DNA of 64,000 nt from Rhyzopertha dominica (taxonomy: Eukaryota > Arthropoda > Insecta > Coleoptera > Bostrichidae), in the NCBI GenBank assembly GCA_025024175.1, contig QCXZ01000053.1:11160001-11224000 (forward strand). The letters are read 5' to 3'. How positions within the stretch are numbered: the stretch's first letter is position 1; each line of letters begins with the position of its first letter. Made by a program: the position numbers and the translations under genes. Positions 23,201 through 35,682 of the stretch are shown in pieces. The notes beneath the pieces were generated by a model. It was not told the DNA's origin and searched no databases. It was given only the letters and a program-made list of their open reading frames with translations.

Positions 23201-24304
23201 ACAATATGTTCATTCTTATCACTAGGATCTGTCGCGGCATATACATGAGTGCTTAATCTCCTAATCTATTATTAACCGGTGGGGCAACTGGTAAAGAGAT
23301 TATTGGTGCATTAAATAAAATTTGTTATAAAATCTTCTATGTTTTATTGATTTCATATTGACTAATTTCAAAAATTTTAGCCAACAAGATTTTTTTGGAT
23401 ATGGCACTAATCCCAATAGTTTACGACGGCTGACTATGAAGCTGTAAAATCCCCTGCATAAGCCAGTCTCATAGATGGTTGCTTGCAAGTATACTAGTAG
23501 TTGTAGAAAATACATATTTATTCGGTAAGGGCTAATGCTTTCTTCAAAATACGTACTATGTATTTCTCGAAAAATTGTTGGCCACGCGTCCTTTACAAAA
23601 AATCCTGGTTAGATAACAACACAAGCAAGGCCTGCAGGCCACAAATGTTTATAAATGTCACTAGTAGTTCTATGGAAAAAGCAACTAATCTAATAATTTA
23701 GGGTTTAGTACCATCGCGTTGCTACTGAAGAACTACACGTCCAATATCAAGGAATTTAATCCAAAGACCCGTCTGTTCCGATCCAACAATATTTAGCGCA
23801 TTAGTAGCGCCAGCAAACCGTAACCAAACGAGGAGCCAAGCCTTTTAGTGCAAGATAAACATCGGATTTCTGCGTTTTATTTGAATAACCGTGACAACAC
23901 CTATTTCGATTTGCATAACTATGCAGTTATGGGAAACGCATCGCCGCGAGAGAGGACAAAGACGACTCTCTGGACTGCCAAGGTTGCACATCCTCCACAT
24001 GCGAGGGGTTCTAAATTGATTCGATTAGGGTGTTAATGCGAAGTCCGACTGCTTCTCTACGGCAGGAACGAGTTTGAATAACGGAGAGCTTCGGGTGGTT
24101 TTTGGATATTGGAGAAAATGCAGCCGTTGCGTAATGGATGAGTAAGTGGTCGAGATGGGTTATTTTTGGAACTGAGGTAAACTGCAACCGGAAAATCTAC
24201 ATCTGTTGTATAAACATCGCGGTACGTGGTGATAATTAGGGTTTTGACCCCAGAACCGCTTAGTGAATTCTGTATCCATAAAACGACTTCCAGAAGTTCG
24301 TAAA
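20241..24304. other. 4-kb stretch without recognised genes
   Basis: Many short open frames (for example 22038-22262, 22715-22912, 23848-24036), none with a known motif or plausible splice context. A moderately GC-rich block at 23700-24060 and another at 21480-21680 stand out from the AT-rich background but were not identified. No terminal repeats could be paired. Confidence 0.35.
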
Positions 24305-24310
24305 CATTAA

Positions 24311-25293
<983 letters not shown>

Positions 25294-27879
25294 AATACAG
25301 ATTTTTTACAACAGGAACAATTCCTTAAAATTCAATTATTAAAAAGGTCGAATTTTAAATTGCAATTGAATTTAATTGTCAATACAAAAATAAGAGTATT
25401 GAGCTATTACGCAAAGTTTGATTAATATTTACTTCTAATTTAACAAAATTGGGATTGTGGAGGCACTTCTTGTATGCTTTGAGACTAATAATAATGGTTT
25501 TTTTATAGCCCAAATGTCCAGGTATTTTCATGAAAGCGTATTTTTTTTTGTTTTTTTAAATAAGAATCAATTTTTGCCTATTTGTATTGCTTTTTTATTC
25601 TAAAGCTGACCTGATGTTTATTTTGTACGATTTGATAACATTTTTGTGAATATCCTTTAATCAAATAAACCACAAAAAGCGTTATCAGGCTATGTTTATT
25701 AATTTGATGATAATTGTACAAAAAGGTAAAGTAGCCTCTAGTTTTATTCTGTTGTTCATGCCAATTTGAAGTATCTTTCAATAAGTAACATAGACTGATT
25801 GAAATAATTCATTTAAAGGAACATCTATATGTGGAAATAATAAAAGGGCAATCTTTTCTTTCAAAAATATAAAATTTTTAAGCATTTATACACTTCATAT
25901 ATACAACATAATCCTAGGCCAGTCTTGGTCTCTGACAAATTCTGGATTTGATATTCAGCGTCCGATTCATTCTCTGGGACGATACAAAAATTCGGCCGCA
26001 CAATTTCATCAGAAATATTTTTTGAATCGGTAATATCTTAGAAAGTTTTTTCAAAGTTCGAACAATTATTGAACCATTACATGATCGTCCCTGTTTTCTT
26101 CACCCACATCTGTTACGTTTAAACCTCGTTTCGTAGCTGCGAGAAATTGTTTTTAACAAATTTTCTGGCACAATTGAAACGTATGTAAAGCAAGCATCAG
26201 TATTTTGGAATTATTCGCAACTATCTATTTCTAGGTTTACTTGGAAGCCCTGATTTTGCTCAGTTTACTGTTCTATAAGCGCATTGCCAACTGCTCCATC
26301 AATTTCAATTTATTTAGACTTAGTTTATTTTATGTGCATGTGTTAATAGATGAAATTGATCAACCATTGATGTATAATACCATATTATGGTTCGGAAAAT
26401 TTTTCCAAAACCTTTGAAGATATTACTGATTCAGGAAATATTTCCGATGAAATCGAGCCGCCAAGCCTTTGTTTTAAAGTCGATGAAGGAACGGACGCTG
26501 AAGATCAAATACAGAACTTATAATGGAAAACAAGATTGGCTTGGAATTATTAAGTTGCATATACAATTTAATATTTTTTTGAGAAAGAATCAGATTGTCA
26601 TATATTTTTATTTAAAAAATCCCTTATATGATACTCCAGCTAAATGCTTGTAGCAATACTATAAAAAGAAGACTTTCTGATTATACAGTGAAAAACAATT
26701 TTTTTGGTATTTTCTTCGGTATAATTGGATAGTACAATCAGTTTTTGATTTCTTTTAATAATTTACCAATTTATTGACAAACATTGAAAAATTCATGGTT
26801 GCAAGAGTAATTGTAACTATAGGTTTTTTATTTTATCAAACGGTATGCCAAAGCGATAAAAATGAGTGGCGGCAGAACTATGTATGACATTTTTTTAGTA
26901 GAATTAGTCTTTGAAGAAACAAATGTTTTGGGCGGGAAAACATGAATATCTCGGAAACGAATATTTATGAATATTTAGGGCACAGAAAGCTATATTTTCA
27001 CCAAGATTCATTAAAATTGCATTATTTTTGTAGACATGAAAAATAGAAAACGAGAAAGCAAGAAGAAAGTCGATTTTTCTCGAAAATATTAGGGTTATAT
27101 TAAAAAGTTACGAGAGATAATTTGTTATTTTTTTCATTATCTGCAACTTTTGTGTGGCATACTTCTTCTTTTAACGTCAAATTTCGCCGTTGGTCTAAAA
27201 GTGTAATTTAATAATAAGTTTCATTTTAATTTGCAAACATATCACAGCATAGACATGCATTTTAATAGTGAAACTCATTGAATCAGAACGAATTGAATAA
27301 GGTTCACATCAAAGTGTTTTAGAACAGTTTGTTTCTCTAAGCAAAGACAAGGATGCCGAATTTGCAGCTATTGAAATGAGTAATACAATCATTGTAGCTA
27401 CATATTCACTTTAAGTTTAAGTTGATAATTTAGGTAAAACTAATATGCACTTACACAATTTTTGAAAACTAGTAATTTTGGCATATTTGAACGTCCAGTG
27501 CTTATTAATACGAAGGAATTTTATGATTCACGTATAATATTAATCACAATTGTTATTAAAGTGTGCAGAACTTGTGCAATTTTGTTGCAAGTAAAAATGG
27601 TAATAATAAAAGTTGGCAAACATATAAGGGTTCCGTTGTGTGTATGAGGTTGCAAAGCTACATATAAACAGAGCAATATTTTTTTCTTCGGTAACTAAGA
27701 TAAAAAGCTTTGTTACTATTTCAATGATTTTATTTTCATTAAAAATGGCGGAAGCAATAAAAATCTCTGATTCCTGCTTTGATACACTCGGTAGAACTAA
27801 AATTAATATGACAGATTAATCATTTAAAGTAATTTTATTTCACTAGTACTATTTTTGCATAAGGCTTTTCCAGTGCGCT
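25294..27879. other. AT-rich DNA, no gene recognised
   Basis: Open frames at 25578-25781, 26387-26653 and 27462-27647 show no known motif. The word CACAGCATAGACATGCATTT at 27244 also occurs at 35101 beside a hairpin, so a small dispersed repeat is present. Nothing else is assignable. Confidence 0.35.
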
Positions 27880-28030
27880 GAAACGCTTTTTGGGCAATCG
27901 GCAATGTAGGTCTCTGTACTTACAGACCGTACCACCTTAGTCGTAGTTCGTAAATCCACCGCTAGATGACTTATTACCGATTTTCACAAAATGACTCCCA
28001 CAGTGAGGCTTAAGACGTATGCACATTAAA
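27880..28030 (+). repeat. Unclassified dispersed repeat, copy 1
   Basis: Shares blocks in the same order with 38345-38480: GGGCAATCGGCAATGTAGG against GGACAATCGCCAATGTTAG, GTACTTACAGACCGTACC against GTACTTACAGGCTGTACC, CGCTAGATGA, and TTTCACAAAATGACTCCCA against TTTACAAAATGAGCCCCAA. Non-coding, without visible ends. Confidence 0.6.
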
Positions 28031-29111
28031 AGCATGTAAATAATAAATGAATGATGCGTTTGGCATAGATTTATTTATTTAGAATTAATGGGAAAATCTT
28101 AACTAGTTCATCGTGAATGGCAAAAAACAGGTTTCGTAAGTTATGAGTGGTTGCAAACATGTAAAATATTATTAAAGGAGTTATTAAAAGTTTGCAAAAC
28201 AACCTTTTACAATTTTCGATGCAAAAGTAGAAAAAGCAAACGTTTTAACAGTATTCTGGTCATTGCCGCGTTATGTACAAACACAGCATTGAAATGCAAA
28301 AACTTTTAAAATTGAAGTGAACTGGCCCTTTCTATCAACTGACCTAATTCCTATCCGGCTTACTCCAGACATTATGGTGTTTAGCATCCCCAAGGAAGGC
28401 AGTTGGATATTTTCGTATCATAAAAACATCATGTTTTGCTGTTTGCTTTAACAAGTACGGCATCACCCAACGAAAACAGTTAAAATTAAATTATGACACC
28501 GCAAACAGAGTAGGAAGATTTACACATCTATCGTCATCTTCCCACCTCTAATAGTACAAACACAGCGCCAACTAATGAATCACCGGCGTCTGGACGCTGC
28601 CGTAAGCCAACAGACGTCAAAAAAAATAGTCTGCAAAAGTGACTGAACCGTGACAAAAATTAACTAACCGCTCTGTTTTCGATCGCATGCGCTAGATTGT
28701 TATACGCTGATACCTTCGTTAGCAACGCGATACCTTTGGCTTTTGGCATTAAACTTTTCGAGATCGTTATCCTGGCGGTAATTGGACGGTGACTGCGGCG
28801 TTTACCGTCACTTTTAGCTCTGGAATGAAGGCGGGCTCGTTGCGTAACACTTTCACCAAAATTATGCCACTAGAAAAACTGTTTACTGTTATTTATAGCT
28901 CATGCCGTGTGCGTTATTATTAATTAATAGTAGTAGCTTTTTGGGCGTAGGAAGCAGGTGTTGTACTGACACGTCTTAATTTGTTGCTAACATAAATCGT
29001 TTCGTGGATTTAATTCAATCTTGTTTCACCTACAGGAAGTATATCATAATGATGATCGGAATAAGTATTTGTTTTAGCAGATTTACTAAGTACTAAATAA
29101 AAGTGAATATT
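28031..29111. other. Unassigned DNA next to the foldback element
   Basis: No useful reading frame. 28550-28880 is GC-richer with several CpG sites, but no exon or element could be named. Confidence 0.3.
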
Positions 29112-29259
29112 ATGTAAGTAAGAATTTAGATGGCAATGCCATCTGTCAGCATTACACTGACATGATGGCAAAGCCACCCAGCTGCGTTAACGGGTACTAC
29201 TTCCTAAAGGAAGTGACCTGTAGCCTGACAAATTGGCATGCAACTGGGATATGTCAAGT

Positions 29260-30950
29260 TGGCCCCGCCCGATCAAATTTTTACAATTGCTGTATGGGGA
29301 TGAATTGTGCTAGTTTTGTGCTGAATTGTGCTGCTATTAAAAAGTTTTGTGCAGCAACCCTTATACCTTTAATTAAACAATCATTTGGCGGGGCCAGCTT
29401 GACGGTCAGCCCCGCTTTTTTTCGGAATATACAAAATCTAATTACGGCAATGAATTGTGCTCGTTTTGTGCTGAATTGTGCCGGTGTCAGCGAGTTTTGG
29501 CAGCAACCCTTATATTTAATTTTTTTAAAACATCGGCGGGCGGGGCCAACTTGACGGTCAGCCCCGCTTTTTTTTGCAATATTCAAAATCTAATTACGGC
29601 AATGAATTGTGCTCGTTTTGTGCTGAAAGGTGCCGGTGTCAGGGAGTTTTGTGCAGTAACCCATACATTTAATTTTTAAAAACATCGGCGGGCGGGGCCA
29701 GCTTGACGGTCAGCCCCGCTTTTTTTGGGAATATTCAAAATCTTATTGCGGCAATGAATTGTGCTCGTTTTGTGCTGAAATGTGCCGGTGTCAGGGAGTT
29801 TTGTGCAGCAACCCTTATATTTAATTTTTTAAAAACACCGGCGGGCGGGGCCAACTTGACGGTCAGCCCCGCTTCTTTTGGGAATATTCAAAATCTAATT
29901 ACGGCAATGAATTGTGCTCGTTTTGTGCTGAAAAGTGCCGGTGTCAGGGAGTTTTGTGCAGTAACCCTTACATTTAATTTTTAAAAACATCGGCGGGCGG
30001 GGCCAGCTTGACGGTCAGCCCCGCTTTTTTTGGGAATATTCAAANTCTTATTGCGGCAATGAATTGTGCTCGTTTTGTGCTGAAATGTGCCGGTGTCAGG
30101 GAGTTTTGTGCAGCAACCCTTACATTTAATTTTTAAAAACATCGGCGGGCGGGGCCAGCTTGACGGTCAGCCCCGCTTTTTTTGGGAATATTCAAAATCT
30201 AATTGCGGCAATGAATTGTGCTCGTTTTGTGCTGAAAAGTGCCTGTGACAGGGAGTTTTGTGCAGCAACCCTTATATTTAATTTTTTAAAAACACGGGCG
30301 GGCGGGGCCAGCTTGACGGTCAGCCCCGCTTTTTTTTGGGAAAATTGAAAATCTAATTGCGGCAATGAATTGTGCTCGTTTTGTGCTGAAATGTGCCGGT
30401 GTCAGGGAGTTTTGTGCAGCAACCCTTACATTTAATTTTTAAAAACATCGGCGGGCGGGGCCAGCTTGACGGTCAGCCCCGCTTTTTTTTTGGGAATATT
30501 CAAAATCTAATTGCGGCAATGAATTGTGCTCGTTTTGTGCTGAAAAGTGCCGGTGACAGGGAGTTTTGTGCAGCAACCCTTATATTTAATTTTTTAAAAA
30601 CACGGGCGGGCGGGGCCGGCTTGACGGTCAGCCCCGCTTTTTTCGGGAAAATTGAAAATCTAATTACGACAATGAATTGTGCTCGTTTTGTGCTGAAATG
30701 TGCCGGTATCAGGGAGTTTTGTGCAGCAACCCTTACATTTAATTTTTAAAAACATCGGCATACGGGGCCAACTTGACGGTGAGCCCCGCTTCTTTTTGGA
30801 ATATATAAAATCTAATTACAGCAATGAATTGTGTTTGTTTTGTGCTAAATTGTGCCGACGTCAGCAACCCTTATATTTGTTTTTTTTAACATTGGCGGGC
30901 GGATTCGAGATGACGATCAGCCTTGTTTCGTTTTTCTGAAATATTGCAAA
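29260..30950 (+). repeat. Left arm array, about 11 units of 152 bp
   Basis: Each unit carries GGCGGGGCCAGCTTGACGG, TCAGCCCCGCTTTTTTTGGG, GGCAATGAATTGTGCTCG, TTTTGTGCTGAAATGTGCCG and GGGAGTTTTGTGCAGCAACC. GCGGGGC...GCCCCGC can form a stem within every unit. Units are most alike in the middle; the outermost and the innermost two (near 30770 and 30900) are degenerate. 152 is not a multiple of three, so open frames across the array are not genes. Confidence 0.95.
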
Positions 30951-31419
30951 TCGATGTGGTTTAATTATTATTAATAGATTGCTATTTACAAAATTACAGC
31001 TTTACAGGATAAAGCTGATGGAAGTGGTGGGAGATAAAATAGATGCAGTTCTGTATTTCTACTTACCGTGTGTTTGTGTAATATAAGTTTAGGATGAGCG
31101 TTATTGCTTTGCTGGTAATATGCTGAGTCGAATTTAAAAAAAATGTAGGTGCTTTTACGGTTAACAAACAAAGGTTTGAGAATAATGCATGGTTTTAGGC
31201 ATATTATTTTATTGCATTTTTTTTGTATTTATAAGTTTATAAACTGGACAATAAAATTTGTAAATTTAACAACGAGTAGAAAATAAACGTGGATATACTA
31301 ATTGCAATAGCATAAAAGATACTTACAGTAGAAACGTAAGCTTATTTACAGATAGACAAATTAGGTATAAAAATACATTTAAGAATTAACAAAGAAAAAC
31401 TATAACAGCCCTTAATATT

Positions 31420-31815
31420 TTAAATAGTATATACAATTAGGTGCGGCTATACGAGTGTGGCTTCATTCAGATCCATTTTTTTGGTATGCAAATCGTCGTA
31501 CTCTTCCCACTTCCCATTTAAGCGACAACAGTAAGCTTTGAAATGGCCAACTGAAGAAAGTGATGATTCATGCGTATAGGAGCCAAAGTAAGATATAGTT
31601 CCTCTTAATACATAAATTTGGTTTTCAAAGACTACCTGTCTTGGTATACTTTTTAACTGTAATTCAGGTATATTCAATGATGTGTCAAGAATTTCAGTAA
31701 GGATGATTTTTGTGTGCAACCGATTCTCACGAATAGTAGGGCTTGAACAATTTACACATGGTGTTGATTTCTCGTGGGAGTTGATGTCCGCTATTATCTC
31801 TTGTTGCAGGTTATA
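31420..31815 (-). pseudogene. Ubiquitin-specific-protease-like (C19-type) C-terminal domain, partial
   Basis: Read from 31815 downward, the frame starts NLQQEIIADINSHEKS, then has a CVNC zinc-ribbon-like pair, a helix-strand stretch ending IPRQVVF, then IYVLRGTISYFGSYT, SVGHFKAYCCR and GKWEEYDDLHTKK. These fit the last third of a USP fold: Cys pair of the fingers, the strand before the His box, the catalytic His in G-H-F-K-A-Y and the Asp in Y-D-D. A TAG at 31447-31449 interrupts the end, but the same frame continues PHLIVYT, which resembles the terminal strand of USPs, then stops. The catalytic Cys half is absent because the repeat array begins there. Function in the element is unknown; a captured host gene or an element-encoded protein are both possible. 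Confidence 0.55.
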
Positions 31816-33920
31816 AAAATTTTTACATATTAAATACAAAACCTCCTGACACCGGCACATTTTAGCACAAAAAGAGCACAATTCATTGCCGTAATTAGAT
31901 TTTGAATATTGCAAAAAAAGCGGGGCTGACCGTCAAGCTGGCCCCGCTGCCCATGTTTTTAAAAATTAAATGTAAGGGTTGCTGCACAAAGCNCCCTGNC
32001 ACCGGCACATTTCAGCACAAAACGAGCACAATTCATTGCCGCAATTAGATTTTGAATATTCCCAAAAGAAGCGGGGCTGACCGTCAAGTTGGCCCCGCCC
32101 GCCGGTGTTTTTAAAAAATTAAATATAAGGGTTGCTGCACAAAACTCCCTGACACCGGCACATTTCAGCACAAAACGAGCACAATTCATTGCCGCAATTA
32201 GATTTTGAATATTCCCAAAAAAAGCGGGGCTGACCGTCAAGTTGGCCCCGCCCGCCGGTGTTTTTAAAAAATTAAATATAGGGTTGCTGCACAAAACTCC
32301 CTGACACCGGCACATTTCAGCACAAAACAAGCACAATTCATTGCCGCAATTAGATTTTGAATATTCCCAAAAAAAGCGGGGCTGACCGTCAAGTTGGCCC
32401 CGCCCGCCGGTGTTTTTAAAAAATTAAATATAGGGTTGCTGNACAAAACTCCCTGACNCCGGTACTCTTCAGCACAAAACGAGCACAATTCATTGCCGTA
32501 ATTAGATTTTNAATATTCCCAAAAAAAAGCGGGGCTGACCGTCAAGCTGGCCCCGCCCGCCGGTGTTTTTAAAAAATTAAATATAGGGTTGCTGCACAAA
32601 ACTCCCTGACACCGACACTTTTCAGCACAAAACGAACACAATTCATTGCCGTAATTATATTTTGAATATTCCCAAAAAAAGCGGGGCTGACCGTCAAGTT
32701 GGCCCCGCCCGCCGGTGTTTTAAAAAAATTAAATATAGGGTTGCTGCACAAAACTCCCTGACACCGACACTTTTCAGCACAAAACGAGCACAATTCATTG
32801 CCGTAATTATATTTTGAATATTCCCAAAAAAAGCGGGGCTGACCGTCAAGTTGGCCCCGCCCGCCGGTGTTTTTAAAAAATTAAATATAGGGTTGCTGTA
32901 CAAAACTACCTCACACCGATACTTTTCAGCACAAAACGAGCACAATTCATTGCCGTAATTATATATTGAATATTCCCAAAAAAAGCGGGGCTGACCGTCA
33001 AGTTGGCCCCGCCCGCCGGTGTTTTTAAAAAATTAAATATAGGGTTGCTGCACAAAACTCCCTNACACCGGCACATTTCAGCACAAAACGAGCACAATTC
33101 ATTGCCGNAATTAGATTTTGAATATTCCCAAAAGAAGCGGGGCTGACCGTCAAGTTGGCCCCGCCCGCCGGTGTTTTTAAAAAATTAAATATAGGGTTGC
33201 TGCACAAAACTCCCTGACACCGGTACTCTTCAGCACAAAACGAGCACAATTCATTGCCGTAATTAGATTTTGAATATTCCCAAAAAAAGCGGGGCTGACC
33301 GTCAAGCTGGCCCCGCCCGCCGGTGTTTTTAAAAAATTAAATATAGGGTTGCTGCACAAAACTCCCTGACACCGACACTTTTCAGCACAAAACGAGCACA
33401 ATTCATTGCCGTAATTATATTTTGAATATTCCCAAAAAAAGCGGGGCTGACCGTCAAGTTGGCCCCGCCCGCCGGTGTTTTAAAAAAATTAAATATAGGG
33501 TTGCTGCACAAAACTACCTCACACCGATACTTTTCAGCACAAAACGAGCACAATTCATTGCCGTAATTAGATTTTGAATATTCCCAAAAAAAGCGGGGCT
33601 GACCGTCAAGTTGGCCCAGCCCGCCGGTGTTTTTAAAAAATTAAATATAAGGGTTGCTGCACAAAACTCCCTGACACCGGCACATTTCAGCACAAAACGA
33701 GCACAATTCATTGCCGTAATTAGATTTTGAATATTGCAAAAAAAAGCGGGGCTGACCGTCAAGCTGGCCCCGCCAAATGATTATTTAATTAAGCGTATAA
33801 GGGTTGCTGCACAAAACTTTTTAATAGCAGCACAATTCAGCACAAAACTAGCACAATTCATCCCCATATTGTAATTGTAAAAATTTGATCGGGCGGGGCC
33901 AACTTGACACACCCATGCAA
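31816..33920 (-). repeat. Right arm array, about 13 units of 152 bp
   Basis: Inverse of the left array. Units repeat with almost constant 151-153 base spacing (for example the GGGGCTGACCGTCAAG word near 32070, 32225, 32380, 32530, 32685, 32835). Subtypes recur: a unit with ACACCGACACTTTTCAGC and one with ACACCGATACTTTTCAGC appear more than once, a sign of duplication by blocks of several units. Ambiguous bases (N) at several places suggest collapsed or polymorphic copies. Confidence 0.95.
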
Positions 33921-34015
33921 CTGCATACTTCAATTTGACAGCAGGCCCCCACGGCACTTATGACAAATGGCATTGCCATCTAAATTCTTACTTACATCAT
34001 ACCATTGCTTTGGTA

Positions 34016-34991
34016 TACAGGGTCCGCCACCTAAAACTCCCCAGGCTCGTATTTTCTTTGTTTTTTAAGGTACAACCTTATGTTATATGTCAAATTGTAG
34101 TTTTTTTTTGAACTCTTCAAAAATAGCATAGTGAGGGTCCAATTTTTTTGCATATTGTGATATTTTGCAAATAAAGTTAATTTTTGTAAATATTTTTTAA
34201 CCTCACCCCGTATAATAAATATTGCTTCATAGTTGGATGCCGATTTTTGTCTTCTTCAATTCGTGTCATTGCCATGTATGCGTAATTTTTACTCCTTCTT
34301 AGTGAAAAACAAGAAAAACTAGTGCCCGCCATGTTCTGTTATAGGGCCGTTCACAATTTTTTAAGTGTTAGTTTAGTAGCTTATTACTGTACAAATTATG
34401 CCTACATACCCAACGCTGCACACAAAACCCCAAAATTTGGAGTAACTTTTAAATAAATCAAGTACAAAGTTCGTTCTAAAGAGAGAGAGGCTAGAAAGCG
34501 AAACCCTGCTATGAGGCTAGTTTGGTTTTCTACATCGCCTACTAGCCTCGTCACGGGGTTTCATTTCCTAGCCTCTCTCTCTCTCTTTAGAACGAACTTT
34601 ATACTTGATTTATTTAAAAGTTACTTAAAATATTTAGGTTTTGTGTGCAGCGATGGGTATGTAGGCACAATTTGTACCATAATAAGCTACTAACTAACAC
34701 TTAAAAATTCTGAACAACCCTATTTAAAGAACATGGCGGCGACTAGTTTTTCTTGTTTGTTTGAAAGTCGGCATTCAACTGTGAAGCAATATTTATTATA
34801 CGAGGTAAGGTTAAAAAATATTTACAAAAAATAACTTTAAAGACAAAATATGATAATCTGCAAAAAAATTTTTAGTACACCCACCAAGCTATTTTTAAAG
34901 AGTTTAAAAAGACCTACAATTTGACATAAGGTTGTACGTAAAAAAATAAAGAAAATACGAGCCTGGGGAGTTTTAGGTGGCGGACCCTGTA
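34016..34991. mobile_element. Near-perfect palindromic element (CAGGGTCC ends)
   Basis: TACAGGGTCCGCCACCTAAA at the left faces TTTAGGTGGCGGACCCTGTA at the right, and complementarity continues with few mismatches through both arms (about 490 bases each) to a loop of about 20 bases near 34522-34543. Flanking TA suggests TA target duplication. It contains a CT/GA-rich block in both arms. There is no coding capacity. It is a foldback MITE of the same terminal type as the elements at 35683 and 38495. Confidence 0.92.
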
Positions 34992-35006
34992 TAGGCAAAA
35001 CCAGTT

Positions 35007-35110
35007 CTATGCCGTGCTGTCTGCACTAGACCTAAACTGCACTGATGAGCTGTAATAACAGCGAAATAGATCTATCTGCAGTTGGTTGAGGTGCAGACAG
35101 CACAGCATAG
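35007..35110. repeat. 104-base hairpin
   Basis: CTATGCCGTGCTGTCTGCAC (35007-35026) and GTGCAGACAGCACAGCATAG (35091-35110) pair with a single mismatch; an inner weaker stem includes AACTGCA and TGCAGTT. The right flank CACAGCATAGACATGCATTT also occurs at 27244. It is probably a very small foldback repeat; a microRNA-like precursor is possible on shape alone. Confidence 0.7.
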
Positions 35111-35682
35111 ACATGCATTTTAAAAGTAAATATTATTCTTACGCTTTTCCATTTTTTTCACAATTTGGCAAAACTTTAAAGTATTGTAAAGTCAAGAACA
35201 TTTTGTGGTTCTGCCATTACTATCTGTGCAAAATTTGAAGTTAACTTGAGGTACTTAATGTTGGTTCATTTTCAACAGTAACTTTCAGTAAATGATTGTC
35301 AATTTTCTGTGTTCAAATAGGAACACTGACGATGTAGTTGAAGATTTATCTGTTTTTAATTCCTATCTCTAGCTTTTCTATTGGAGTGGTACTTTTTTAC
35401 CCTAGTTGTGCATCATTAATAATCTTGGCAATAACACAAACGAGAATTTATGGAAATCTAACTAAAACCATGGTGACAAGTTGCCTATTTGCCATTTGTT
35501 TGTGAAATGTTTTAAATTATTTTGTAGAACTGTTTCTGAGTTTCTTCGGTTTGGAAGTAATACTAAAGCTGTTTTCGTGCGGTTTTTGTTTTCTTTCAAA
35601 CTCTATATTTGTTGATGGCAATAGTTTATTATGATAGAGCACGATCGAGTCTTTCTAGCAGGCGCAGCAAGTTTACAGGCTG

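Larger units (their letters stand above)
29112..33996 (-). mobile_element. Foldback-type element with tandem-repeat arms and a protease-like core
   Basis: The outermost bases are an inverted repeat: ATGTAAGTAAGAATTTAGAT at 29112 and its inverse ending 33996, continuing into GGCAATGCCAT on both sides. Inside, each arm has a non-repeated outer part with TTGTGCTGCTATTAAAAAGT, then a long array of a 152-base unit, with the arms in opposite orientation. The core (about 30950-31815) is unique and holds a minus-strand reading frame. Total length is about 4.9 kb. Known Foldback elements have the same architecture: long inverted arms made of tandem repeats around an optional coding core. No transposase is visible, so this copy is probably non-autonomous. 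No convincing target duplication was found. Several N bases occur in the right arm. Confidence 0.85.

Noticed and set aside
29560..33760. GC stem followed by a T-run in each 152-bp unit, resembling a bacterial intrinsic terminator
   Set aside because: The context is a eukaryotic nuclear genome and a repeat array; the resemblance is structural only.
29281..33762. Many overlapping 60-125-codon open frames with MCSFCAEKCRCQGV or MNCARFVLK-like starts
   Set aside because: They repeat every 152 bases, which is not a multiple of three, so each lies in a different frame of the same repeat unit. They are by-products of the array, not cysteine-rich genes.
29112..33996. Inverted arrays of regular repeats taken as a CRISPR-like array
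   Set aside because: Units are directly adjacent without variable spacers, 152 bases long and in a eukaryotic genome.
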